A stretch of 64,000 nucleotides of DNA from Syngnathus acus (lineage: Eukaryota > Chordata > Actinopteri > Syngnathiformes > Syngnathidae), in assembly GCF_901709675.1 (NCBI RefSeq), contig NC_051090.1, forward strand, positions 11,231,342 to 11,295,341, in the 5' to 3' direction. This document shows, piece after piece, positions 1 to 10,773 of this stretch (within the stretch, counting starts at the first letter, position 1; each line of letters begins with the position of its first letter). A program made the position numbers and the translations under genes. The notes beneath the pieces were generated by a model, which worked only from the letters and a program-made list of their open reading frames with translations, ran no database searches and was not told where the DNA came from.

Positions 1-480
1 GAGAAGTAAAGCCATCCTAAAACACAAAGACGCTCTTAAAGCAATGCGACAGTGAGCGCCCGGCGCGCTGCGGTTGCGCGATCGGACTAAATTAAGCTCC
101 CTGCGCACTGAGGTCCACTTAAATTTCGGAAAGTACATCAGGACTTTAAAAATATTTTCTAAATTTTAGCGACGGCTCTGTCACAATAATGCGACCAGCG
201 CGGTGCAGTTGCGCGGTCGGCGACGCGCTACGGTTGCGCCTTCGGCGGTGCGCTGCAGTTGCGCGATCGGACAAAATTAAGCTCCCTGCGCACTTAGGTC
301 CATTTAAATTTTGTAAAGTACATCAGGACTTTAAAGATATTTTCTAAATTTCAGCGATGGCTCTGTCACAATAATGCGACCAGCGCGGTGCAGTTGCGCG
401 GTGGGCGACGCGCTACGGTTGCGCGTTCGGCGGTGCGCTGCAGTTGCGCGATCGGACAAATGTGCGCAAATGAAAAAATG
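1..480. repeat. 184-bp tandem repeat array (about 2.5 copies)
   Basis: Two long segments starting near 170 and 354 are nearly identical, offset by 184 bp, with a partial earlier copy running off the window start. Each unit has a GC-rich half made of short variants of a GCGCTGCGGTTGCGCGATCGG-like block and an AT-rich half ending in a CTCTGTCACAATAATGCGACC-like stretch. It lies upstream of the first visible adcyap1r1 exon, so it is presumably intronic. It looks like a satellite or minisatellite. Confidence 0.85.
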
Positions 481-1254
481 CTTGAAAAAGGCGTTTTCTT
501 TTTCTTGAAACGGATTAAAACATTTTCCATTATTTGTAATGGGAAAAATAGATTCGGAATTCGACCAATTCGCTTCTCGAACCGCCTTCTGGAACGGATT
601 GTGGTCAAAAACCAAGGTTTGACTGTATTTTTGCTATTCTTGTTAAAATCACACTTACATGTGAACTGGAAATGACAATAATAACACAGTGAAAGCCAAA
701 TTGAGCAAATTGGCTATTTGAGAAGTGTGTGTCAAACTGGTAGCCCTTTGCCTTAATCAGTACCCAGGAAGTAGCTCTCGGTTTAAGAAAGGTTGGTGAC
801 CCCGGCTGTAAATAAACACTTCTCGGTAATAAATTGCCTTTATTGACGGCAGATGACGTTATATTCACAAACCTGTCTTAAACTGTCGGCGAATAACACA
901 CACGTTAACAGTGCAGGCTAACGAGCTAGCGGAACGAGGCTAATTCGCGAAACGGACCTCTAAAAGAATGAAAACAAACATTTGGCGTAAGAGAACATTG
1001 TCCTAAAGGGTAGATACATATGATCGTTCTTTCCTTTTGTTAGGAGACCAAACTTACGTCGTCAATGACTGCTTTTCCACTGTAACAAACAAGTACTCGA
1101 ACGTGAAAAACAGGAAGAGGTCTCGCGTGTAAACAGCCTTCAAAATAAAAGCACCGCTGAATAACATAACGAAGAATTCTTAACACTAGCAAACTTGACG
1201 AGGACAGCATGTGATCACGCTGGCTCACGATGCTCTCCTGCCCTTTCTATGCAG
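481..1254 (+). other. intron of adcyap1r1, no exon seen
   Basis: I searched this stretch for the exon encoding the extracellular-domain end and first transmembrane helix of the PACAP receptor and did not find it, so the earlier exons lie outside the window. Bases about 525-645 resemble a dispersed fish repeat ending in a CAAGGTTTGACTGTA-like terminus. The intron ends in a pyrimidine-rich tract and the AG at 1253-1254. Confidence 0.6.
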
Positions 1255-3417
1255 GAAGCTGCACTGCACTCGCAACTTCATCCACATGAACCTGTTTGTG
1301 TCGTTCATGCTGAGAGCTCTTTCAGTCTTGATCAAAGACGGAGTGCTCTATTCTCAGGACGACAGCGAGCACTGCTTCGTACGCACAGTGAGGAACCTGC
1401 ACGGTTGTCGGCCTTCATCAAACGTGCCCACTAACCTCTGTCTGTCTGTTGAAGTTGGAATGCAAGGCAGTGATGGTCTTCCTCCACTACTGCGTCCTCT
1501 GCAACAATTTCTGGCTGTTCATCGAGGGCCTTTATCTCTTCACGCTCTTGGTGGAGACCTTCTTTCCCGAGAAGAGATACTTCTATTGGTACATCGTGGT
1601 TGGCTGGGGTGAGCCCGCTGCCGACGTCTCAAGGATCGCGCGAGCTGTGTTCCTGTTCTCTTTTCTGACGGCCGTGCCCAATAGGAATCCCGACCTTGTG
1701 CGTGAGCGTCTGGGCGTTGTTGAGGCTGCATTTTGACGACACCGGGTACGATGGACACAATCTCGAGCCCGAAGTTGGGTTGCTGAATGTTTCATCTCAT
1801 TGGTCATTCCTTTGTTTCCCATTCAGCTGTTGGGACATAAATGACAATGCCGCCATCTGGTGGCTGATTAAGGGACCCGTGCTGGCTTCAATCTTGGTGC
1901 TCTTTTCTGCCGCTCTGAGACTTTGCTCTTTGGTCAAGACTATGCCACTTATCTTTTTCTCTTGGAACTAGATCAACTTTGTACTCTTTATCTGCATCAT
2001 CATCATCCTCGTCCAGAAATTGCAGTCGCCGGATATCGGAGGGAACGAATCGAGCATTTACCTGTGAGTGTCATTTGAAGCATTTACAGGATCTCCCATC
2101 ACAAAGACGTTCAGCAAGAGTAATGGATGATGTTGCGCAAACCCTTTTTGCTGTCGGGCAGGAGGTTGGCCCGGTCCACTCTGCTGTTAATTCCGCTCTT
2201 TGGGATCCACTACACAGTGTTTGCCTTCTCCCCAGAGAACGTCAAACGAGAGCGTTTGGTCTTTGAGCTGGGCTTGGGATCCTTTCAGGTAAGCAGCTCG
2301 CTTTCTTTGCTTTGGGTTAAGCTACTGGGCCAATTGTACAAAGGAGCCTTGTTGCTTGAATTGAAGAATTTGGAATGAGAGAAATAAACCTTTTTTTTTT
2401 TTTTAAATCACCTTTGTTGAACCTTTGTTTATCTCATATTTGGCATGTGTGTCATTGTAGGGCTTTGTGGTGGCTGTACTCTACTGCTTCCTGAATGGAG
2501 AGGTAAACTGCTTGGACTTGACACGCAGTGACAGAGACAGCACGTCGACGCAAAGCACGTCGACGCAAAGCACGTCGACGCAAAGCACGTCGACGCAAAG
2601 CACGTCGACGCAAAGCACGTCGACGCAAAGCACGCCGACGCAAAGCACGCCGACGCAAAGCACGCCGACGCAAAGCACGACTGAACAGATAGCAGGGAAC
2701 TAAGTAGAGACAAACTGACGAGACAATGATGGACACCTGAAGAAGACACAAACGGAAGCTGATTGGAGAACACTAATAGGTGGAAACAATAACTCCACGA
2801 GACAGACCTTGAAGAAAATGTACGGAAGAGGATTAGGGCCAGTGAAGAAAAAAAACGAGGGGTGACAGGATTCTGACTTTTTTCTCAGAATTTCTTCACT
2901 GGCCCTAATCCTCTTCCGTAAAAATGGAAGAATGAACGTGACCGAACAGGCTCGACAGCTCCTGTCCCATGACGAAATGACTTTGTCATGGGACTCGTGT
3001 GCTTGTAGCAGATTGTTAAAACAAGCCGCAGTCCATGCTTGGCACTGGGACAGCCATAGTTCCTTGACGGACTTTGACGTGTTGGCTTGTCGTTTGGTTC
3101 TCTTCGACAGCCGCTCTCAGTATTTCCTTCGTGAAAGACGTTGATAACGCATCAAACAATAGCAGCCTGAGAGAAGGGAGGGGCCGAACGGCCGTCGCTA
3201 ACACCCCTTGTGACAAATATTCCTCAAGGTGCAATCGGAGATGAAGAGGAAATGGCGCAGCTGGACGGTGAAACGATACTTTGCCGTGGAGCCGAAGCAG
3301 CGGCAGCCCTCGCTGGCCAGCAGTGGCGTCAACGGCGGCACGCAGCTCTCCATCCTCAGCAAGAGTAGCTCTCAGATCCGCGTGGCCGTGCCACAGGCCG
3401 AGACCACGGCCACCTGA
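1255..3417 (+). CDS. adcyap1r1: PACAP type I receptor (PAC1), 3' part of gene
   Basis: Class B1 GPCR for PACAP, signalling at the plasma membrane mainly through Gs and Gq. Eight coding exons are visible: 1255-1387, 1455-1608, 1685-1745, 1827-1896, 1972-2063, 2162-2288, 2461-2502 and 3229-3417, all with GT donors, AG acceptors and compatible phases. They encode TM2 to the C-terminus. Diagnostic strings are [14 protein letters not shown] (TM2), [20 protein letters not shown] (TM3), GCWDIND (ECL2), [15 protein letters not shown] (ICL3), [20 protein letters not shown] (TM6), [20 protein letters not shown] (TM7) and a tail with [20 protein letters not shown]. The match to vertebrate PAC1 as I know it is close to residue-for-residue. 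The 98-bp intron 2064-2161 is where hip/hop cassettes occur in mammals; I do not recognise one. The 5' exons (signal peptide, ligand-binding domain, TM1) are outside the window. Which teleost paralogue (a or b) cannot be decided. Confidence 0.96.
2535..2690. repeat. 15-bp minisatellite in adcyap1r1 intron
   Basis: About nine to ten copies of the unit CACGTCGACGCAAAG in direct tandem. The first six carry GTC and the last three carry GCC at the same place. The array is in the intron between exons 2461-2502 and 3229-3417. It is open in several frames (Ser-Thr-Gln repeats) only because its period is a multiple of three, so it is not called coding. Confidence 0.95.
2821..2920. repeat. perfect 30-bp inverted repeat with nested hairpin
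   Basis: Arms at 2821-2850 and 2891-2920 are exact reverse complements. The 40-bp loop holds a second 7-bp inverted repeat (ATTCTGA at 2870-2876, TCAGAAT at 2885-2891). It lies in the last adcyap1r1 intron and would fold into a long stem in the pre-mRNA. It could be a small MITE. Confidence 0.92.
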
Positions 3418-3788
3418 GCGGCCGCAAGCCATGTGCGCCGAGCCCGACGACCACCCTCGCCGCGAAAGCGTCATGTCGACTCATTTGAACGCGTCAAAGT
3501 GGACCGGCGCTGATTGAGTAGCGCAATGTGTCCATTGTGCCCCTGCGATGCTTATCACCAAGTGGCCACTAGACATTCGAATGCATTCAATAGCGTCAAA
3601 ACGCAATTTCAATGACGCAGGAGCGGTTGCGCTGTCCGCCGGCCAGTTGATGAGTGACTGCGAGGAAGAAAACAATTTCCTAGGGACTATTGGTTGGTTG
3701 GTTTGTGCACATGACTGCATTCAAGATATCAAAGTTGGTCATTACGATTTCTGTTGTTTGCATTGAGATGTACAGACAATCAAAGGAT

Positions 3789-3794
3789 ATTAAA
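3789..3794 (+). terminator. polyadenylation signal ATTAAA (adcyap1r1)
   Basis: A common variant hexamer 372 bp after the adcyap1r1 stop codon. It is the first good signal on this strand and is assigned by position only. Confidence 0.5.
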
Positions 3795-3870
3795 AAGTGC
3801 CATATGAAGTCTGTCGATTTGAGGCGTCGAAGTCGAATGGATGCCGTTGGCTGCAATGCACGAGAAGGAT

Positions 3871-3876
3871 TTTATT
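3871..3876 (-). terminator. polyadenylation signal AATAAA (ghrhr-like)
   Basis: Canonical hexamer on the minus strand, 172 bp beyond the stop codon of the minus-strand receptor gene. Confidence 0.55.
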
Positions 3877-4047
3877 TGGTGAAGACCAATCAATGCCATC
3901 AGAAATGTTCATCGCGACAACCGGGTTAACTTCATAAATACTGTAGCTGAAGATTTTCCAAATGATTTTGCAGTCAAGTCCCACCGTACCAAATGGAAAG
4001 ATACATTCAATCAAGCCGCTCCATTGAGTCACCTGATTAGGTTTGAA

Positions 4048-7000
4048 TCAAAGCGCAGAGCTGCGGCAGGTCATGAGCGCGCCCGGAAGGACATTTGTCC
4101 CACGGGCCGGCCCGTCTTTGGGGCTGCTTTTGTCGAGGACGGAGATCTGAGTGAGCGTGCTGCTGTCCGTGAGCAAGGTGCGACGTCGCTTACTGTAACG
4201 TAGGTAATCCTGAGTCTGCCATTTCCAAAACCGCTTCTTCAGTTCGGCCTGCACCTGCGCCCAAAAAGAATCTTCAGAGATGACAAATCTTTGACTCTTG
4301 TTATCTTCTCAAGTCACTTACCTCACCGTTCAGGAAACAGTAGAGTAGGGCCACAACAAATCCCTGCAAGCAAACAACACTCATCGTCATATATATATAA
4401 GATTATATCTTTGGAACGTATGACGAGTATGTGAATATGGCACCTGAAAGGACCCCAAGCCGAGCTCGATGAAAAGACGAGCCTCCGCTCCCGTGTTCTC
4501 CGGCAGGAACGCGAACACCATGTAGTGCATCCCAAAAAGCGGAATGAGCAACAGCGTGGACTTGGCCAGTCTCCTGCCGGCCGGCAAGACACAACGTTCG
4601 TTGGTCAAGCCGCGCATTTCCCGCCAAGCGTTTGAAAGCGAGCGCCTCACTTGAAGTGACCGCCATCATTGCCGCCGCCAGCAGGGGAACGCAACTTCTG
4701 CACCAGAATGCGGATCACGTTGATGAAGATGATGAAGTTGACCTGCACAAAGAAGACACAAGGAGCAGCTTGGAATATTGGGCTATGTCATATTTGGCTT
4801 TGTTTTCCTTTTTGACCACAAATCCTTACTATTGGTCACTCCCCACGTGGTCGTATTATTACGATAATTTCTGTAGGTGTTGAAAATGGTTTGTATGTCA
4901 CTAACTCACCATCAACGATACAGTTATGGGAGCTTTTATGATCCACCAGATGGAGGCCACATCTGTGTCGTCCCAGCACCTGCGGCACAGCGCACGCGTT
5001 AACTAGCTCAACATGACGAGGGCAAAATATCGTTGTTCTCGCCTGAACACGTTCAGAGACGAGAACGCAAAGCCTGGCTGCTTCGGCTTCTGCCTCCAAC
5101 GTTTTCCCTTTTTATTGAGCGACTCTCGTGCACGTAAGCAGTACAGGAAATGGACGGCGTGTCGGAAGCGCCTCACCCTCTGTTGTCATAGAAGTTGCGA
5201 GTCAAGATCCATGCCGTGATAATTGTCGACGGGACACCTGGGGAGCACGGCGAGGTATCACGTCATTCCAAGTCGACCCCGAACAGCAACACAAACACTC
5301 ACCCCAGCCGATGAGAATGTACCACCAGAAGTATTTCTTCTGGAAGACAAAGGTGAGAGCCAGCAGGGTCTGCAGGTACATGCCCTCCACCAGCAGCCAG
5401 AAGTAGTTGGCCAAGATGCTAAACTGAAAGAAGGCCACGGCTGATTTACATGACATCTGCAAACAAGGCGAGAGAGTGATGGTGAGTATTATTACAATAT
5501 AATATAATTATTATTATTACTATTATTATATAATGTGTTTCAATAATCTAAACTGTTCCTCGTTGTCTCATCACTTTAAAAGTTCCGGTGGCTCACTGCT
5601 TGTATTTGCTACTCAAGTCACCTTGGGTCTGTTTTGAGGTGCTTTGTTGTTTTGGACTTTTGTTGATGTTGTGATTTGGACAATTACTACACATTGCTTG
5701 TGACTTCACCCTGCTTTCTGAAATTGCACCCTCAAGCCCCCTGAAAAAATTCCAACTTTGCACAACTTTGCATTTGCCCTTCTTCTTCTTGAAAGGATGA
5801 TTGCGAATGACCACGTATTCTTCCTTTTAAGTGCGAAACATCGAGTATAAGCGTTTCCGTACTCACGGTGGACATGATACAGTGGTCCTGATCTTCATTG
5901 GAGAAGAGAATTTCGTCTTTAATGAAGACGGCGCTGGCTCGCAAGATGAAAGAGAAAAAGAGGTTCATGTGGATGTAGTTTCTGGTGCAGTGAAACTTCC
6001 TGCCAAAGGAGAAGGTCAAACATTTGAAAGTAGCCTGAAAAACAGTTTTTACAAGTAGAATGTTACTGGATTGTAATTTGCCAGGATTTATTTTTTAAAA
6101 AGAGTTACCTGAAAATTGTAAAGACAAAAATGGCAGAAATAAGCGAGATGAGGGATGTGGCGTAGCCAGCTGTGTACACCTGTTTGAAGTTGGAGAGGTA
6201 CGTTGTCTGAAGTGGGAGAGAAAAAAGCGAAACACGACCAAGCACTTTGCATTAACCTTCATGAAATGCTGTCAGCTGATTGCGATGTTCATTAAAGCCA
6301 CTGTTAACCTCTTGAGGTGTCCTCATCTATTTTAGCACACCGTGACCTTCATTAGCAGCAAACCTTTAAGCAAAACCTATTTAGCATTGTGACAAAAAAG
6401 GCTGAATTCCTTATCCTCGCTCAAATGGAGATTTGTTGTGTAGGCACAATGATATTTTGCTAATCGGATGTTTTCATCTTCTTAGAATCCTCAAAATGTC
6501 ATCAGAAAAGTCAAATGAAATGGACTGAACCGATGTCCGCATGAGCGAGCATATGTTGAAGCCCCTCCCCCGTAGAGCCAAAGCAGAAGCAAGCCTCAGC
6601 ATGGGGCAGCAGCCATCTGCCTCGACCGCTCACAATACAAAATAGTGGAGACGGACGGCGCACACGTAAACATCGAGCAATTCCTTTTTTGGAATTGCCT
6701 CCTTGCCTGAAATAAAACCACATTTGCGTGAAGGTTGATATGAAGTTTTCTCAGGGCTGGTTGGCAACAGAAACTGTCAAAATGGAAGAGGATTTTCTAC
6801 CAAGCAGATTCTTCACGCTTGTGATTGTTGCTGTCACGAAACTATCCGAAGATTTTGCAAGCCTAGTGGACAAGTATTAATACGGGGATACTGTCATCTG
6901 ATCCAAAATTAGGAACCCAGTTACAATTCAAATTCTGTGGTCGTGCTTTTTGTTTTGATGTCGTCGTTATCTTGCCCTCCCCGTCAACTTCCATAGCCAA

Positions 7001-10000
7001 TCGGTGTGGTGGTGTTTGACGTATACCTCGGATTCTGCTGGGTTGTCGTCAGCAAACCGGCAGACGTCCATGTAGCTCGGATACAGCTCGGACCAGCCGC
7101 TCTCGGTGCAGTTCCTGTAGATGTGACCTAGCGCACAAAAGGCACAATTGCGAACCTCTGGCAACTGGCTGGGGAACCTCTGTTCTAAATAACTACAAAA
7201 TCAAGTGAATCTGGCAAAGAAATACTACATGAAGGCTATGATCAGATGTTATAGTGAGCCGCAAGCTGCCCGTCAGAAATACAAACACACGTACGAGTTT
7301 TACAGTTTTGGGAAAGAGTGGGCATCGTGATGCAAATCCACCCGCACGTCCGTGGAGATTGCTCGGTGGGAGGTTTGCTGTCAAGGCTAAAGTAAGGTAA
7401 AGTGTTGACCACATTGCATTGGCGGCCCGGGCGAAGGCTGAGGCTCCAGAGAGAAGTGCCTCTTCTCAGCATTGCCGGAGCTAACAAGCGCTGCCAATTT
7501 CTTGCTCATGCCGTCGGCCGCTACACGCAAGCCTTTGATTTCCCACTTGGTTCTTTTCTCTGCGATGGTCCTGGCGTTTCCATCGGTGCTCGCTAATGAT
7601 GCATCAACTTGACTTTTGCAGGCATCCGCGGAGGCGGAACTCCATCGGGGGCCAGGAACCCGCTAACATTGAGTTAGGAGGTCATCGGCTCGGGGCAACC
7701 CGTCCGCCATTCCTCGCGCATGCAGCGCACTCACTCGGCTCAAATGGAATGATTTGCTTTCACTTTGGCTTTGCGCTTATTTGCATTTCTGGAAGATATG
7801 CAGTCATAGCAGTCATGGATGGATATACATTTTTGTTTTCTTGACTCAAAAGGCGGGAAAGACAATGCTCCTGTTGTCTTTGCTTCCAAATGGCGGATTG
7901 CTTTACCTTGGTTAAGAAAGAGCAGGGAGACATTGGCGCAGGACACGCCCACCACCTGCCCCACCTCGGCAGCATACCAGCAGCGAATCTCGTCCCACAC
8001 GGTCGGGCACCCTACGGTGGCAAAACAGCACGTTCAGCAAGACAGCCCGTCACCAATTGAGAAATCGGTTTGATTCGCGCCTCTTCCATGACATCATCCT
8101 GTTTCTCGTACATCTTCGTGTCATGTTTGTTCTGTCAAGAAAGAACTTGAAGCGAACACTGAATAAAGAAGATGGCATTTTGCTTTGGCGTCGGGCTGAA
8201 AATGGCCTGTTTAGTGTCATCTCCTAATGGCTCTCCGGCGAACGCATGCTTGGCCGGGCAGCCATGCGTGAAAGGCCGCCGTGCTCTCATTTGAATGGCC
8301 TTGTGCGTGCGTGCGAGCGGCGCTTCCTTCATTAGCTGCTAATTAGCGCTTGAGACATTGTGATGAATGCTGCAGATGGAAAGGCTGCTCTTTGCGGCTC
8401 GTCTGCCCTCTCACATCGTTAATGGGCCTTTTGTCAGACGCCGATGTCCTTTGGAAGTCTTACCTGCCGTGTATTTCTTTCATGTTCTGAAATGAGCGAG
8501 GCATTCAAACAGTTGGTGTGATTCAATACATACTTTGCAGCAGACTGTGTTGGTGGGCGTTGGTAGGCGTGGTCTGATTGGATAAATCCAAAGCACTTCC
8601 AAACGAATGACAAAGTCGTCTGTTTGCTGTTTTGAGGCCGGTCAGCGGCGACAGCGGCCCACAAACAGCGGACTTGCTGGCGTTGGCGGCCTCTCGGCAG
8701 ATGTCGTTCACCAGTTGGTGACCAATTTGGTTCGATTCGGAGATCTGGTTTACTGGCACAAACCTCGACATTTACCCGAGCCCGGCGCGACACGTGACTG
8801 GCTGCTTTTCACCAGCTCCCTTTCAGTTCTTCATGCTGAAAATCCAGAATGCGTTCATATGTGGACGCACGTTTTTGATATCGTCTGTTTGCTCCTCGCA
8901 AGGGAACCTTTGCCATTCCCAAGCACCAAATGTAAATCCAAGTGTATCATGTCAGAGCTGCATTCCTCTTTCTGTGCACAGCTGACTTATCGCTGTTTTG
9001 TCACGGTCCAATGAAACATTTTTCTTCATCGCTGCCGCTCTCATAATATTGTTACAAGTATTGCGAGAGTAAAGGGCACCGCTGGGATGTACGCTGCAAT
9101 ATCTCGCCTTTAATAAACAACGAAGCGATAAGGTGAAAGCCAAGAGCGCCAACGAGAAGCGGCAGATAGGAGTAACGCGGGGTTTAAGGAGACATGTGGC
9201 GTGCCTCTCGTGGAGCTCAGCTGCCAGATGGTGAAAACAAACCGGCTTTCATTTTGTCGTTAGACAAAGCGCACGTTCCGCCGCGTTGACCTCCGACGTC
9301 AGTGTGGCGGATGAAACCCAAAAGTGCAAAGCGGCGGTATGGAAATGTCCCTTGAGTGTGTCAAGAGTGCGACTTGTATACCTGCCCCGGTGGAGAGCTT
9401 GTTTTCTTCCTGAGCGATGATGTGTCCGCATTCTTCCTGCGCCTTCATGTGCTGAAGCACTAGGGCGCAATCCGGGTGCATGGCCTCCGTCTACACAGTG
9501 ACAAAAGTCTGCATCAGCCCAAACTCCTTTCATGGACATTGCCGTTGACACAGAAACAATTCATCCATCCATTGTCTGAACCACATGCAAACGCCACCCG
9601 GGTAGGTCGGAGGCGGGATCGAACCCCGCATCTCAGAACCGTGCACCAGCATGACGCCCACTTTAGACGATGACATTTGAATTTAATTCCTTCATCAGTC
9701 CACATGAAAGATCACAATCCGTTCTCGTTATTGGCTCACTCTGTGCGCTTGGCATTATTGGACGATCCTCCCAAACTCGTTTACGTGAAAAATGTGCTCT
9801 GAAATGTGTTGAGATGGGCACCGCTGCGGCGTTAGTGGGGAGTGAGGAGAAGAAAACCAAGGTGAGGCGTGATAGAAAATGTGAATCTTGTTTGGGAAGC
9901 GCAGCTTCGCGTGAAATATGTCTTTCATATCTGCTTGACGAGCGAGAAGATCGCAAGCTGCCAACATTACAGCCTGTGAGTGTGTGTGTGTCTTTGTAAA

Positions 10001-10773
10001 TGGCAGCGCTTCATCTGAAAGCAACTGAAATGAAATCACCGCCTGTGGGGGGTGGGGGGGCAAGCTTTGCCGAGACGAGATGGTTAAGGGCGCCACACGT
10101 CATTGTCATAGGCTTCGAGGTCGATACAGTGACAGCCCTTCAAAGGCTAAAAGTGAATGTAAAGGGACACCGTCACAGAAATAAGTATTTCATTCTTATC
10201 ACACTAAATCATCAAACCATCAGTTGGGGATTGGGTCGTTTTTCATGTCTGAAAGTTAATTTCTCATCTGCAATTTTAAGAAATTAAAATTGAAGAGGCA
10301 CCATGGGTAATTTCATATTCCCGCAAGGGCTGGGGAGCAAGATTTTGGCTCTTAGAAGTAAATTTTCTTCTGTTTCCTCTCGCCAGTACTTGGCAACCTC
10401 GTTCTTTTCCAGCTCTGGATTAAGAATAGCCGTTCAGATATGAAACTCTCTTTAAGATGTTTTCCCTGGATCCCAGCTGCCCAGCGCTCCCTCCCGGGGA
10501 TGCCTTGAACACAAGAAGGGTCCCCATTTTGCTTGTTACATCAACTTTCCTTTGCTAAATTGGTTTTCTCTGTCCAGATACTGAGAGTTCTGTAGGATCT
10601 TTAAGAAAGGGGTTAGGCGATGACTCACGCATGCTTAAAGCTCACAGGGAACAGGTGAACGTGAAGTCAGGACCGTCGGGGGAACTCACCAACGTCGCCC
10701 ACAGCATCTGCAGCAGACTCAACTCAAGGAACGTCGTCGCCCGTTTCCAGCAGAAGCCTTGAGAGACGGACAT
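4048..10773 (-). CDS. ghrhr: class B1 peptide-hormone GPCR, GHRHR-like
   Basis: Complete 13-exon gene, 1386 nt of coding sequence, 461 aa. In transcript order: 10773-10690, 9490-9382, 8011-7907, 7127-7027, 6206-6109, 5999-5867, 5456-5303, 5237-5177, 4979-4910, 4742-4651, 4573-4444, 4363-4322 and 4254-4048. Residues 1-28 form a signal peptide. The extracellular domain (to about 137) has an extra N-terminal Cys as in PAC1 plus the six canonical Cys (QEEC, GCP, RCW, VSC, RNC, DVC). Seven helices follow, with [46 protein letters not shown] and [20 protein letters not shown]. Exon sizes match adcyap1r1 exon for exon (133, 154, 61, 70, 92, 42; 130 versus 127). Identity within the family is less sure. 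FWW before ECL2, a FLPENTG motif and adjacency to adcyap1r1 favour GHRHR (including the teleost b/PRP-receptor type); CTRNY in TM2 and the 461-aa length recall VIP/secretin receptors. It acts at the plasma membrane, presumably through Gs. Confidence 0.85.
6207..7026 (-). other. intron of ghrhr-like gene, nothing notable
   Basis: 820-bp intron between the extracellular-domain exon and the TM1 exon. It has a consensus donor next to 7027 and an acceptor CAG next to 6206. Short ORFs here show no family signature. Confidence 0.6.
8012..9381 (-). other. intron of ghrhr-like gene, nothing notable
   Basis: 1370-bp intron between the exon ending in a KLSTGAG-coding stretch and the exon coding for CPTVWDE. 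I see no exon, repeat array or RNA gene in it. Confidence 0.6.
9491..10689 (-). other. first intron of ghrhr-like gene, dispersed-repeat fragment
   Basis: 1199-bp intron between the signal-peptide exon and the first extracellular exon. Bases about 9555-9660 carry a fragment of a common fish dispersed repeat (ATCCATCCATTGTCTGAACC-like start, then a GGGATCGAACCCC-like segment). It is a degraded remnant. Confidence 0.5.

Larger units (their letters stand above)
3418..4047. other. convergent 3' ends of the two receptor genes
   Basis: The 630 bp between the two stop codons holds both 3' UTRs. An ATTAAA at 3789-3794 on the plus strand would serve adcyap1r1. An AATAAA on the minus strand (TTTATT at 3871-3876) would serve the opposing receptor. 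The predicted cleavage sites are close enough that the transcripts may abut or overlap. No other ORF is credible here. Confidence 0.6.

Noticed and set aside
2064-2161. Possible hip/hop alternative cassette in adcyap1r1
   Set aside because: The position is right, but the 98-bp intron shows no convincing internal exon I can match to a known cassette.
2429-2773. Minus-strand 'CFASACFAS' repeat ORF
   Set aside because: Produced by the 15-bp minisatellite, whose period is a multiple of three, so all frames stay open.
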